DNA from: Lachnospiraceae bacterium
GTDB lineage: Bacteria > Bacillota > Clostridia > Lachnospirales > Lachnospiraceae
DNA: 56,335 nt
Direction of reading: 5' to 3'
Assembly: GCA_021771755.1 (NCBI GenBank)
Contig: JAETOL010000011.1
Location: 1-56,335, forward strand
Shown here: positions 45,671-53,902 of the stretch, piece by piece
Layout of the letters: the number at the start of each line of letters is the position of its first letter
How positions within the stretch are numbered: position 1 is the first letter of the stretch
The notes under the pieces: model-generated
Told to the model about the DNA's origin: nothing
The model's input: only the letters and a program-made list of their open reading frames with translations
The model's database searches: none
Position numbers and translations under genes: made by a program

Positions 45671-46114
45671 ATGTACAGTGAAAAGGTAATGGATCATTTT
45701 CAGCATCCCAGAAATGTGGGAGAGATTGAAGATGCAAGCGGAGTAGGAACTGTCGGAAATGCAAAATGTGGAGATATTATGAGAATCTTCCTTGATATTG
45801 ACGATGAAACTCATGTGATCAAAGACTGCAAGTTCAAGACTTTTGGCTGCGGTGCGGCAGTAGCAACAAGCAGTATGGCAACGGAACTTGTGATCGGCAA
45901 AACCATTGAAGAGGCAATGAAGGTGACAAACAAGGCAGTTATGGAGGCACTTGACGGACTTCCCCCGGTGAAGGTACACTGCTCCCTTCTGGCAGAAGAG
46001 GCCATTCATGCGGCTCTCTGGGATTATGCACAGAAAAATCACATTGAGATTGAAGGGCTTTCCAAACCAAAGTCCGATATTCATGAGGATGAAGAAGAGG
46101 AAGAAGAATATTAA
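45671..46114 (+). CDS. iscU: Iron-sulfur cluster scaffold IscU/NifU-like
   Basis: A 147-aa scaffold on which [Fe-S] clusters are assembled. The three conserved cysteines are in GNAKCGD (with the adjacent Asp), FGCGAAVATSS and KVHCSLLAEEAI. After the core there is an unusual acidic tail of Asp/Glu residues. A good CAGGAGGAA precedes ATG 45671. The 81-nt gap after iscS has no terminator, so the operon continues. Confidence 0.95.
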   Translation: MYSEKVMDHFQHPRNVGEIEDASGVGTVGNAKCGDIMRIFLDIDDETHVIKDCKFKTFGCGAAVATSSMATELVIGKTIEEAMKVTNKAVMEALDGLPPVKVHCSLLAEEAIHAALWDYAQKNHIEIEGLSKPKSDIHEDEEEEEEY

Positions 46115-46123
46115 TACGAAGTA

Positions 46124-46187
46124 AAGGCTGCACAGACACTTTCCGGTATATCAAGGAAGATATACCGGAGGTTTCTGCCGCAGCCTT
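46124..46187 (+). other. Nested inverted repeats between iscU and the P-type ATPase
   Basis: Outer arms AAGGCTGC (46124-46131) / GCAGCCTT (46180-46187); inner arms TCCGGTATATC (46142-46152) / GATATACCGGA (46159-46169) with a 6-nt loop. No T-run follows, so this is not a clear terminator. It could stabilise the end of the isc transcript or act in the leader of the ATPase gene, which begins 37 nt later. Confidence 0.7.
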
Positions 46188-46224
46188 ACTGTGCTTATAA
46201 GAAAAAGTATTGCGAGGTGGAAGT

Positions 46225-48735
46225 TTGACAGGACTTACAGATGAACAGGTAAAAGAGAGGATCGAGGCCGGGCAGGTAAACGCTGATGAAAATCCGAATA
46301 CCAGAACCTATAAACAGATCATCAGAGAAAACACACTGACATTTTTTAACTTTCTGAATGTTGTGCTGCTTGTACTGGTTCTGATGGTTGGATCTGTTAA
46401 GAATGCATTCTTTGTGGGGATTGTTATCATCAATACGCTGATCGGTATTGCCCAGGAGATCCGTGCAAAAAAGACAATTGATAAGCTGGCTATTCTCACA
46501 GCCAGAAAATCTGTGGTGATCCGGGAAGGAAAAAAATGGACTGTTCCGACGGAAGAACTGGTTTTGGACGATCTGGTCTGTCTGAAAACAGGCGATCAGG
46601 TTCCGGCAGATGCACAGATCCTGGAAGGAAGCCTGGAGGTCAACGAATCACTGCTTACCGGAGAGTCGGATAACCTTCCGAAAAATCCGGGGGATCAGTT
46701 GTTTTCCGGAAGCTTTGTAACAGCGGGAGAAGCCTGCTGTCAGGTTATCCATGTAGGAAAGGACAATTATGCATCCCAGATCACCAGTGAGGCCAAAGAG
46801 TTTAAACGGCATAATTCTGAATTGCGAAATTCCCTGAATGCAATTCTGAAGGTGATCAGTATTATCATTGTTCCTCTGGGCGCGCTGCTGTTTTATAAGC
46901 AGTATTATATGGTGGGAGACAGCTTCCGTGACTCGATTGTAAGTATGGTGGCCGGTGTCCTGGGAATGATTCCGGAAGGTCTTGTGCTTCTTACCAGTGT
47001 GGCTCTGACACTGGGGGCACTGGTTCTCGCAAACAGGAAAACACTGGTGCAGGAGCTTTACTGCATTGAGACACTGGCAAGAGTGGATACGCTTTGTCTG
47101 GACAAGACAGGTACCATTACAGAAGGAACCATGTGCGTGGAACGTGTGGAGCCTTTTTCCGGAAGCCTGATGCAGGAGAACTCCGATGACGGAGAAAAAG
47201 AAAAGGACGACAGTGAAAAAAATCCGGAAAAATCCGAAGCAGAAAGCGGGGAACAGACGGAGACTGTATCGGAGCAGACTGTTCTGAAAAAGGAAGAGGC
47301 AGATATCAAAGAGATCGAGCGCATTATGTGCAGCATGATGAGTGTACTGCGGGATGAGAATGCCACAGCCAATGCCCTCAGAAAGCGTTTTCCTGCCAAG
47401 GCATCCATGAACTGCCATCATGCCATTCCGTTTTCTTCTGACAGAAAATACAGCGGCGCTGTTTTTGAAGAGGAAGGAACATATCTGATGGGAGCTGCCC
47501 AGTTCCTGTTTCCGGATAAAAAGGAAGAGCTTACAAAATATGCACAGAAATATGCGGAAGAAGGTCTTCGTGTACTGGTCCTGGCACACAGTCCGAAAGC
47601 TTCGGAGGGAACAGAAATCCCGGAAGGACTTGAGCCGGTTGCATTTCTGCTTCTTACAGATGTGATCCGTGAGGAAGCTCCGGATACATTGAAGTTTTTT
47701 GACAGCCAGGAGGTTGATCTGAAGGTGATCTCCGGTGATGATCCGGTGACAGTTGCTGCAATTGCCAGACGTGCCGGTCTGAAAAATGCGGATCGTTATG
47801 TAGATGCCACGACACTGGAAACAGAGGAAGAAATCCAGAGGGCAGTAGAGGAGTACAGTGTATTCGGGCGTGTGACGCCTCAGCAGAAAAAAGAAATGGT
47901 ACAGGCTCTGAAAAAGCAGGGGCACACCGTTGCCATGACAGGAGACGGTGTCAACGATGTACTTGCTCTGAAAGAAGCAGACTGCAGCATTGCTATGGCG
48001 CAGGGAAGCGATGCAGCCAAGAATATTGCAAATGTAGTGCTTCTGGATTCCAACTTTGCTTCCATGCCTCATATTGTGAACCAGGGACGGCGTGTGGTAA
48101 ATAATATCCGTACCGCAGCCTCCATGTTTCTGATCAAGACCATGTTTTCAGTTATGCTGTCGCTGCTGACTATCTTTTTTGGAAATGCCTATCCGTTTGA
48201 GCCGATCCAGATGTCTCTGATCAGTGCCTGTGCAGTGGGAATTCCGACGTTCCTTCTTGCACAGGAAAACAATTACGACAAGATCGATCATACATTTTTA
48301 CGGCATGTATTTCTGAATGCATTTCCGGCAGCCATCACCATAAGTTCCTGTGTATTTACCATTATGCTGGTGTGCCAGAATGTATATCACTCCAATGCAA
48401 TGCTGAATACAGCCTGTGTCCTTGTAACCGGCTGGAATTATATGGCAGCGTTAAAGACAGTCTATGCACCTCTTAATCGATACCGGAAGGTGATCATTTA
48501 TGGCATGCAGTTTATCTTTTTTGCTGCAGCCGTAATCTTCCAGAAGCTGCTTGCGCTGGGCTCTCTTGACTTTGGAATGATCATTCTGGTATTTATCCTG
48601 ATGACGTTTGCACCGGTTCTTATTGATGTGATTACCGGATGGATCCGGGATATTTATGCCCGGTCTCTGGACAAAGAAACACCGGGACCGATCACTTCCT
48701 TTATGACAAGGTTACTGAACGGAAAAGATGTATAA
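46225..48735 (+). CDS. Cation-transporting P-type ATPase (CtpE-like)
   Basis: An 836-aa P-type ATPase. Visible: actuator motif LTGESDNLPK, membrane helix 4 IPEGLVLLTSVA, phosphorylation site CLDKTGTITEG, hinge GDGVNDVLALKEADC, and C-terminal helices. The helix-4 motif lacks the CPx of heavy-metal pumps; with the N-terminal YKQIIRENTLTFFNFLN it resembles the CtpE/calcium-type branch. The ion is not certain. A charged, poorly conserved insert of about 50 residues follows the phosphorylation site (from SGSLMQENSDDGEKEK to the KKEEAD region). The start is TTG 46225 behind GAGGTGG; an upstream TTG (46210) precedes that site. Confidence 0.88.
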   Translation: MTGLTDEQVKERIEAGQVNADENPNTRTYKQIIRENTLTFFNFLNVVLLVLVLMVGSVKNAFFVGIVIINTLIGIAQEIRAKKTIDKLAILTARKSVVIREGKKWTVPTEELVLDDLVCLKTGDQVPADAQILEGSLEVNESLLTGESDNLPKNPGDQLFSGSFVTAGEACCQVIHVGKDNYASQITSEAKEFKRHNSELRNSLNAILKVISIIIVPLGALLFYKQYYMVGDSFRDSIVSMVAGVLGMIPEGLVLLTSVALTLGALVLANRKTLVQELYCIETLARVDTLCLDKTGTITEGTMCVERVEPFSGSLMQENSDDGEKEKDDSEKNPEKSEAESGEQTETVSEQTVLKKEEADIKEIERIMCSMMSVLRDENATANALRKRFPAKASMNCHHAIPFSSDRKYSGAVFEEEGTYLMGAAQFLFPDKKEELTKYAQKYAEEGLRVLVLAHSPKASEGTEIPEGLEPVAFLLLTDVIREEAPDTLKFFDSQEVDLKVISGDDPVTVAAIARRAGLKNADRYVDATTLETEEEIQRAVEEYSVFGRVTPQQKKEMVQALKKQGHTVAMTGDGVNDVLALKEADCSIAMAQGSDAAKNIANVVLLDSNFASMPHIVNQGRRVVNNIRTAASMFLIKTMFSVMLSLLTIFFGNAYPFEPIQMSLISACAVGIPTFLLAQENNYDKIDHTFLRHVFLNAFPAAITISSCVFTIMLVCQNVYHSNAMLNTACVLVTGWNYMAALKTVYAPLNRYRKVIIYGMQFIFFAAAVIFQKLLALGSLDFGMIILVFILMTFAPVLIDVITGWIRDIYARSLDKETPGPITSFMTRLLNGKDV

Positions 48736-48746
48736 GAAATAAAACG

Positions 48747-48894
48747 CTCCGCGAGGATGCGACCAGATGCATGCGGAATATGACTGCCCATGGCAGTCTG
48801 CATCTGGCGCGCAAAGCGGAACAAGTCCCTCAACGATTGAGGGATTGAGGGAGTTCGAGGCGGACTCGTCCGCTTTTTTATCAGGAAAGTAGTA
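48747..48894. repeat. Structured intergenic element, probably a dispersed repeat, ending in a terminator
   Basis: Successive inverted repeats: TCCGC/GCGGA (48748-48752, 48816-48820) enclose CCAGATGCA/TGCATCTGG (48763-48771, 48799-48807), which enclose GACTGCC/GGCAGTC (48782-48788, 48792-48798). Then CCCTCAA/TTGAGGG (48827-48833, 48837-48843), with a second TTGAGGG at 48845. The last hairpin is a terminator. The element ends in AGGAAAGTAGTA (48883-48894). Two of its words recur at 35.99-36.02 kb, so it is likely a repeat family; genome-wide copy number is unknown to me. Confidence 0.7.
48860..48879 (+). terminator. Terminator of the P-type ATPase gene
   Basis: GCGGA (48860-48864) / TCCGC (48869-48873) with a CTCG tetraloop and six T residues (48874-48879). 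Confidence 0.85.
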
Positions 48895-48906
48895 CATTTC
48901 ACATAA

Positions 48907-48959
48907 ATATTAATAATTTTAATATAATCATTGTACATATTAATAATATATGATAAAAT
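48907..48959 (+). promoter_or_regulatory. Promoter and direct repeats upstream of the LysR gene
   Basis: TTGTAC (48931-48936), 17-nt spacer, TAAAAT (48954-48959) with an extended TG. ATATTAATAAT occurs twice (48907-48917 and 48937-48947), exactly 30 bp apart, the second inside the promoter spacer. This would suit autorepression by the LysR protein. Confidence 0.6.
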
Positions 48960-48980
48960 GAAAAAAAAAGGTTGGAATCT

Positions 48981-49880
48981 ATGGAATTTAAACAATTAGA
49001 ATCATATATAGCCATTGTAAAGTACAAAAATCTTACCACAGCAGCAGAGAAGCTGGGAATTTCACAGCCTACCATCAGTGTTCATCTGAAAAATCTGGAA
49101 GAGGAGCTGCATACCAGGCTGATCATCCGTACGGCTAAAAATTTTGAGGTGACCCAGAGAGGACAGGAGTTTTTTGTATGTGCGCAGAATATCCTGAAGC
49201 TTCGGGACGATCTCATAAACAGCTGGAACGGACGGGAAGCAGAGATTATCCGTATGGGAGTTTCGACTATCCCTTCTGCTTATATTCTTCCCGAGGTGCT
49301 GCCTGCATTTGGGAAAGAGCATGAAAATGTGTATTTTTCCATTGATCAGATGGACAGTCAGAGAGTGATCGATGAGGTGCACAAGGGGACGTATGATCTG
49401 GGACTTGTAGGAATGAAAACAGAAGATGAACTTTTGGCATTTGAGAAATTTTATCAGGATAAACTGGTGGTGATCACGCCTGTAAAGGAAAAATTTCTCA
49501 GAATGAAGGAACAGCAAGAGCTCCCTGTGGAGCATTTGTTCCAAGAACCGGTGATCCTCCGTGAGGAGGGCAGCGGAAGTGGAAAAAGCGCCGGAAAATT
49601 TTTGGAAAAGATGGGAATCAGAGAAGATAAACTTCATATTGCAGCAAGGATCAACGATCAGGAATCCATCAAAAACCTGGTGGCAGGAGGTTTGGGGATT
49701 TCGATTGTTTCCGAAAAGGCAGTGAAGGATTATGTGGAATCCAGAAGACTTTTGCAGTTCAGTCTGCCGGAGGAGTTTTCTGGAAGAGAGTTTTATATTG
49801 TATATCAGAAAAACTATATTCTAAAGGAATGTGCAGGAGAATTTATCAGGTTTTTAAAGATGTATCAGAAAAATCTGTGA
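48981..49880 (+). CDS. LysR-family transcriptional regulator
   Basis: A 299-aa LysR regulator: N-terminal winged helix-turn-helix (MEFKQLESYIAIVKYKNLTT, with SQPTISVHLKNLEEEL as recognition helix) and a periplasmic-binding-like effector domain (about 90-299). It resembles the CysB/CysL-like group that responds to small sulfur or nitrogen compounds, but this is not decisive. The start ATG 48981 follows AAAAGG. Unusually for LysR proteins it is co-directional with, and just upstream of, the genes it probably controls, separated from them by only 40 nt. Confidence 0.93.
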   Translation: MEFKQLESYIAIVKYKNLTTAAEKLGISQPTISVHLKNLEEELHTRLIIRTAKNFEVTQRGQEFFVCAQNILKLRDDLINSWNGREAEIIRMGVSTIPSAYILPEVLPAFGKEHENVYFSIDQMDSQRVIDEVHKGTYDLGLVGMKTEDELLAFEKFYQDKLVVITPVKEKFLRMKEQQELPVEHLFQEPVILREEGSGSGKSAGKFLEKMGIREDKLHIAARINDQESIKNLVAGGLGISIVSEKAVKDYVESRRLLQFSLPEEFSGREFYIVYQKNYILKECAGEFIRFLKMYQKNL

Positions 49881-49920
49881 TTGAAAATATCAACATATGA
49901 GAAGGAGAGAAAATTAAGAA

Positions 49921-51075
49921 ATGATCCAGTTACCAGAAAATTTTGAAACTTATGCAGAGGCCAGAAAAGCAGGATTTCTGCGTATGAAAGAACTGAAAGA
50001 ATCAGGGAGAAGAGTTGTTGGGATTTTTTGCTCTTTTGTACCTACAGAGCTGATCGAGGCAGCCGGGGGAACCGCGGCCCCGTTATGCGCTACAAGTGAG
50101 GAGCCGATTCCGGCAGCAGAGGCAGACCTTCCGAAAAATCTCTGCCCTCTGATTAAGGCAAGCTATGGATTTGCCCTGACAGATACCTGTCCGTATTTTT
50201 ATTTTTCGGACTTTATTGTAGGAGAAACTACCTGTGACGGAAAGAAAAAAATGTTCGAGCTGATGAACGATATCAAGGAAACATATGTGATGCAGCTTCC
50301 GGCAAGGAGAGATGAAGCGGCTCTTGACGCATGGGAAAAAGAAGTGGTCCGATTCTGGAAAAAACTGGAGGATTTTTACGGAATCACCATTACTGAGGAG
50401 GATGTAAAAAAAGCCATCCGTCTGAAAAACAGGGAACGTGAAGTGATGCTGCGTTTTCTGGAACTTGGCAAATTAAATCCTGCGCCTATTTCCGGGTATG
50501 AGATGGGAACAAGGCTGGATGGACTTGGATTTAATCCGGACATTGAAGAGAGATGCAGGATCATCGAGGCAAGAACCGAAGAGGTGAAAAAGGACTGGGA
50601 AGAAAACTATAAGGGAAAACCCTCCAGACGCCCAAGGATCCTGATCACCGGATGCCCAAACAGCGGTATCCGTGAAAAGACCATTAAGGTTATTGAGGAG
50701 CTGGGAGCGGATGTAGTGGCATTTGACTGCTGCAACGGCACCCGTGAAAAAGTGGAAAAGGTAGATGAAAACCTTCCGGTTACAAGAGCGCTTGCAAAAA
50801 AATACTTAAATATCAACTGCTCTGTAATGAGTCCAAATGAGACCCGTATGGAGTATATCAGCAATATGATCGATGAGTATCAGGTAGACGGTGTTCTGGA
50901 GCTGATCCTCTGTGCCTGCCATACCTATTCGATTGAGGCATACAATGTAAAGAAAACAGCAATGGCCAAAAACGTGCCGTATCTGATGATTGAAACCGAT
51001 TATTCCAAAGCAGACAGCGGGCAGATCAATACCCGTCTGGAGGCTTTTCTGGAGACCATCAGCCAGTTTAAATAA
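49921..51075 (+). CDS. 2-hydroxyacyl-CoA dehydratase D-component-like protein (double-cubane cluster type)
   Basis: A 384-aa protein of the HgdB/BcrB/FldC superfamily. Cysteines that could ligate iron-sulfur clusters include C37, C56, C75 (LCPLIK), C90 (DTCPYF), C105 (TTCDG) and later GCPNSG, DCCNG and CACHTY. It stands alone without a second dehydratase subunit, CoA transferase or acyl-CoA dehydrogenase, unlike true hydroxyacyl-CoA dehydratases. That pattern fits double-cubane cluster proteins, which with an ATP-dependent activase reduce small molecules at an [8Fe-9S] cluster. The activase is two genes downstream. The spacing of AAGGAG to ATG 49921 is long (13 nt). The substrate is unknown. 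Confidence 0.85.
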   Translation: MIQLPENFETYAEARKAGFLRMKELKESGRRVVGIFCSFVPTELIEAAGGTAAPLCATSEEPIPAAEADLPKNLCPLIKASYGFALTDTCPYFYFSDFIVGETTCDGKKKMFELMNDIKETYVMQLPARRDEAALDAWEKEVVRFWKKLEDFYGITITEEDVKKAIRLKNREREVMLRFLELGKLNPAPISGYEMGTRLDGLGFNPDIEERCRIIEARTEEVKKDWEENYKGKPSRRPRILITGCPNSGIREKTIKVIEELGADVVAFDCCNGTREKVEKVDENLPVTRALAKKYLNINCSVMSPNETRMEYISNMIDEYQVDGVLELILCACHTYSIEAYNVKKTAMAKNVPYLMIETDYSKADSGQINTRLEAFLETISQFK

Positions 51076-51106
51076 AAATCCGAGAAAGAGAAAGGTGAAA
51101 ATAAAC

Positions 51107-51724
51107 ATGAAAAAAACAGTGGATGCAATAGGGGATGTATGTCCGATTCCTGTAGTAAAAACAAAGAAAGTCATAGAAGAACTGAAGGCACAGGGCGGTA
51201 CAGTAGAAACATTTGTAGACAATGAGATTGCCGTACAGAATCTGACAAAACTGGGAAAAAGCAGCGGATATACGGTGCTTTCAGAAAAACTGGAGGAAAA
51301 GAAATTCCGTGTGGAGATCCAGGTAACCGCAGGAGAAGGGGAAAATGCTCAGGAGCAGGAAATTTCCTGTATTCCGGATGGAAGACGCCGGAATACGGTA
51401 GTGGTGATTTCGTCAGAATGTATGGGAGAAGGCGATCCGGAGCTTGGAACAGCGCTGATGAAAAGTTACATCTATGCACTTTCTCAGCAGGATCAGCTCC
51501 CCTCCACCATTCTGTTTTATAATGGCGGTGTGAAACTGGCCTGTGAGGATGCTCCGACCCTGGAGGATCTGAAGAGTCTGGAGGCTCAGGGTGTGGAAAT
51601 CCTTGCCTGCGGAACCTGTCTGAACTTTTATGGCCTTTCAGAAAAACTTCAGGTGGGAACGGTGACAAATATGTATGTGATCGCTGAAAAAATGGGTCAG
51701 GCATCTCTGATCATCAAGCCATGA
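51107..51724 (+). CDS. yedF: YedF-type sulfur/selenium transfer protein (TusA-DsrE fusion)
   Basis: A 205-aa protein. Residues 1-75 are TusA-like with the acceptor cysteine in GDVCPIPVVKTKK (Cys-Pro-x-Pro). Residues about 95-205 are DsrE-like, with LFYNGGVKLACED and ILACGTCLNFYGL, a second possible persulfide cysteine. The fusion is called YedF in selenium-metabolism annotation, but no selD or selA is in this window, so sulfur transfer is equally possible. The start ATG 51107 is behind AAAGGTG. It overlaps the next gene by ATGA. Confidence 0.92.
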   Translation: MKKTVDAIGDVCPIPVVKTKKVIEELKAQGGTVETFVDNEIAVQNLTKLGKSSGYTVLSEKLEEKKFRVEIQVTAGEGENAQEQEISCIPDGRRRNTVVVISSECMGEGDPELGTALMKSYIYALSQQDQLPSTILFYNGGVKLACEDAPTLEDLKSLEAQGVEILACGTCLNFYGLSEKLQVGTVTNMYVIAEKMGQASLIIKP

Positions 51725-51960
51725 TAAGGAAAAAATTTCCCTGTGCGGTACTGACTTTTTCCACGACAACAGCAGCCATGTCCATGGAGAAAAAGTGCGG
51801 GGAGCACAAAATTCCGGGACGGCTGATCCCGGTTCCAAGAGAGATCACCGCAGGCTGCGGGCTTGCCTGGAAAATGACAGCAGAGGATTACGAAGCATAT
51901 AAGCGGGAGATAGAAAACCTGAACCTCAAAGTGGAACAGATAGTTTTTATGGAATTATAA
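51721..51960 (+). CDS. DUF3343 family protein, putative sulfur/selenium carrier
   Basis: A 79-aa protein. DUF3343 proteins have a ferredoxin-like fold and a conserved Cys-Gly motif; here it reads TAGCGLAWK, with a second cysteine near KFPCAVL. They typically sit next to yedF. A small carrier that passes sulfur or selenium between desulfurase and target is the usual guess; no biochemistry is known to me. It starts in the yedF stop (ATGA). Confidence 0.9.
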   Translation: MIRKKFPCAVLTFSTTTAAMSMEKKCGEHKIPGRLIPVPREITAGCGLAWKMTAEDYEAYKREIENLNLKVEQIVFMEL

Positions 51961-51980
51961 AAATAAGGAAACGGGCGATC

Positions 51981-52745
51981 ATGGATTATATTGGAATAGA
52001 CATTGGCTCTACCTGCGCTAAGGTTGTGGTTATGGACGAGGATGAAAAGATCCGGCATCAGTCTGTGCAGCCCACCGGATGGAGCAGCGTGGATACTGCA
52101 GATATCATTAAAAATATGCTTTTGGAAAAAGGCATCTCACCTGAAAACGGAAAGGTGGTTGCTACCGGCTATGGAAGGGTGTCCGTGCCATATGCAGATA
52201 AAACGGTAACGGAGATCACCTGTCATGCCAGGGGCGCAGTGTGGCTTTACGAAAAGAAGAACATGGCAGTTATTGACATTGGCGGTCAGGATACAAAGAT
52301 CATCATTCTGGAAAACGGTATGGTCAGGGATTTCGCCATGAATGACAAATGTTCTGCCGGAACCGGACGTTTTCTGGAGATCATGGCAAATACCATGGCC
52401 CTGAAGCCGGATGCACTCTGTGAACTGGCGCGAAAGGGAAAAGATGTAAAGATCAGTTCCATGTGTACGGTTTTTGCAGAATCAGAGGTGATCAGCCTGA
52501 TCGGTCAGGGTGAGAAAAAAGAAAATATTGCTTTTGCAGTGGTAAATTCCATAGCAGATAAAGTGGCATCCCAGTGCAGTAAGATGAATATGAGCTCCGA
52601 AGAGGTATTTCTGACCGGAGGCTTATGTGAATGTAGTTATCTGCGGGAAGTTCTGGAAGAGAAACTGGGAAAACCGGTGCTGACAAAACCGGAATGTCGA
52701 TATGCAGGAGCCATAGGTGCTGCACTTTGCAGCAGAAATATATAG
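51981..52745 (+). CDS. ATP-dependent activase of the 2-hydroxyacyl-CoA dehydratase type
   Basis: A 254-aa activase of the HgdC/BcrD ASKHA family. The ATP fold motifs are YIGIDIGSTCAKVVV, VIDIGGQDTKIIIL and FLTGGLCE. The two cysteines that ligate the bridging [4Fe-4S] cluster of the homodimer are in NDKCSAGTGRFLE and SSMCTVFAESEVISL. It would inject low-potential electrons into the double-cubane partner with ATP hydrolysis. The ribosome site is weak (AAGGAAACGGG). It lies 20 nt after DUF3343. Confidence 0.93.
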   Translation: MDYIGIDIGSTCAKVVVMDEDEKIRHQSVQPTGWSSVDTADIIKNMLLEKGISPENGKVVATGYGRVSVPYADKTVTEITCHARGAVWLYEKKNMAVIDIGGQDTKIIILENGMVRDFAMNDKCSAGTGRFLEIMANTMALKPDALCELARKGKDVKISSMCTVFAESEVISLIGQGEKKENIAFAVVNSIADKVASQCSKMNMSSEEVFLTGGLCECSYLREVLEEKLGKPVLTKPECRYAGAIGAALCSRNI

Positions 52746-52762
52746 AACAGAGGAGAAGCGTT

Positions 52763-53896
52763 ATGATTTATTTTGATAATGCAGCCACCACGATGCATAA
52801 GCCGGAACCGGTGATCCATGCAGTGGCACAGGCTATGAACTCTCTGGGAAATGCAGGAAGGGGCGCTCATGAGGCGTCCCTTGATGCGTCCCGGAATATT
52901 TACGGGGTCCGGGAACGGATCGCTGATTTTTTTCACGGAGAAGATCCATCCAGAATTGCGTTTACTGCAAATTCTACAGAAAGCCTGAATACGGCGATCA
53001 AAGGAATCCTGAATCCGGGAGATCATGTGGTCACTACGGTGCTGGAACATAATTCTGTCCTTCGTCCGCTGTATGAAATGGAAGAAAAGGGAGTGGAAGT
53101 GACAATACTGCCCTGCGATGAGTACGGAATGGTATATCCGGAGCAGTTTGCGGCGGCAGTCCGACCAAATACCAAAGCCTTTATCTGTACGCATGGATCA
53201 AACCTTACAGGGAATGTCCTTGATATCAAAAAGACAGGAAAGGCTGCCAGAGACAGAGGAATTCTGTTTGTTGTGGATGCCTCTCAGACAGCAGGAGTCT
53301 TTGACATTGATGTGCAGAAGATGAACATTGATATCCTGTGCTTTACCGGGCATAAGGGACTTCTGGGACCTCAGGGAACAGGCGGAATCTATGTGCGGGA
53401 GGGGATTTCTGTCCGGTCTTTGAAATCCGGCGGAAGTGGAGTGAAAACCTTTGAGAAAAAGCATCCTGCACAGATGCCTGTTGCTCTGGAGGCCGGCACT
53501 TTGAACGGACATGGACTGGCCGGACTGGGTGCAGCAGTCAATTATCTGAATCAGCAGGGACTTTCTGCTATCCGAAAAAAAGAACAGGATCTGATGGAGC
53601 AGTTTTATCTGGGAATCCGGGATATTCCGGGAGTGAAGATTTATGGAGATTTCCGCACCAGGAATCGTTGCGCGATCGTAACTCTGAATATCGGAGATTA
53701 TGATTCCGGTGAGGTAGGAGATGCGTTGTATGCGGATTATGGTATTGCCACAAGAACAGGAGCGCACTGCGCTCCCCTGATGCACCAGTCACTGGGAACT
53801 GCTGAACAGGGGGCGGTACGCTTCAGCTTCAGTCATTTTAATACAGAAGAAGAAATACAAAAAGGAATCGAAGCGGTCAGGGAACTGGCTGAGTAA
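52763..53896 (+). CDS. Class V aminotransferase-fold cysteine desulfurase/selenocysteine lyase-like
   Basis: A 377-aa PLP enzyme of the EF2568-like desulfurase family. The PLP lysine is in FTGHKGLLGPQGTGG and the catalytic cysteine in RTGAHCAPLMH, the group II pattern without the long IscS loop. Group II enzymes need a partner that accepts the sulfur; YedF or DUF3343 upstream would fit. It could instead release selenium from selenocysteine. The start is ATG 52763 behind GAGGAGAAG; the longer upstream frame lies inside the activase gene. It is the last gene of the operon. Confidence 0.92.
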   Translation: MIYFDNAATTMHKPEPVIHAVAQAMNSLGNAGRGAHEASLDASRNIYGVRERIADFFHGEDPSRIAFTANSTESLNTAIKGILNPGDHVVTTVLEHNSVLRPLYEMEEKGVEVTILPCDEYGMVYPEQFAAAVRPNTKAFICTHGSNLTGNVLDIKKTGKAARDRGILFVVDASQTAGVFDIDVQKMNIDILCFTGHKGLLGPQGTGGIYVREGISVRSLKSGGSGVKTFEKKHPAQMPVALEAGTLNGHGLAGLGAAVNYLNQQGLSAIRKKEQDLMEQFYLGIRDIPGVKIYGDFRTRNRCAIVTLNIGDYDSGEVGDALYADYGIATRTGAHCAPLMHQSLGTAEQGAVRFSFSHFNTEEEIQKGIEAVRELAE

Positions 53897-53902
53897 GCAT
53901 GA

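Noticed and set aside
46124..46187. A named metal riboswitch (yybP-ykoY or NiCo type) before the P-type ATPase.
   Set aside because: I could not find the conserved loop sequences of those classes; only nested inverted repeats are visible.
48712..48897. Minus-strand small ORFs over the intergenic region after the P-type ATPase.
   Set aside because: They are translations of the nested hairpins and terminator of a probable repeat element, without ribosome binding sites.
49921..51075. A true 2-hydroxyglutaryl-CoA or lactoyl-CoA dehydratase.
   Set aside because: No second dehydratase subunit, CoA transferase or acyl-CoA dehydrogenase is nearby; the company of YedF and DUF3343 fits the double-cubane type better.
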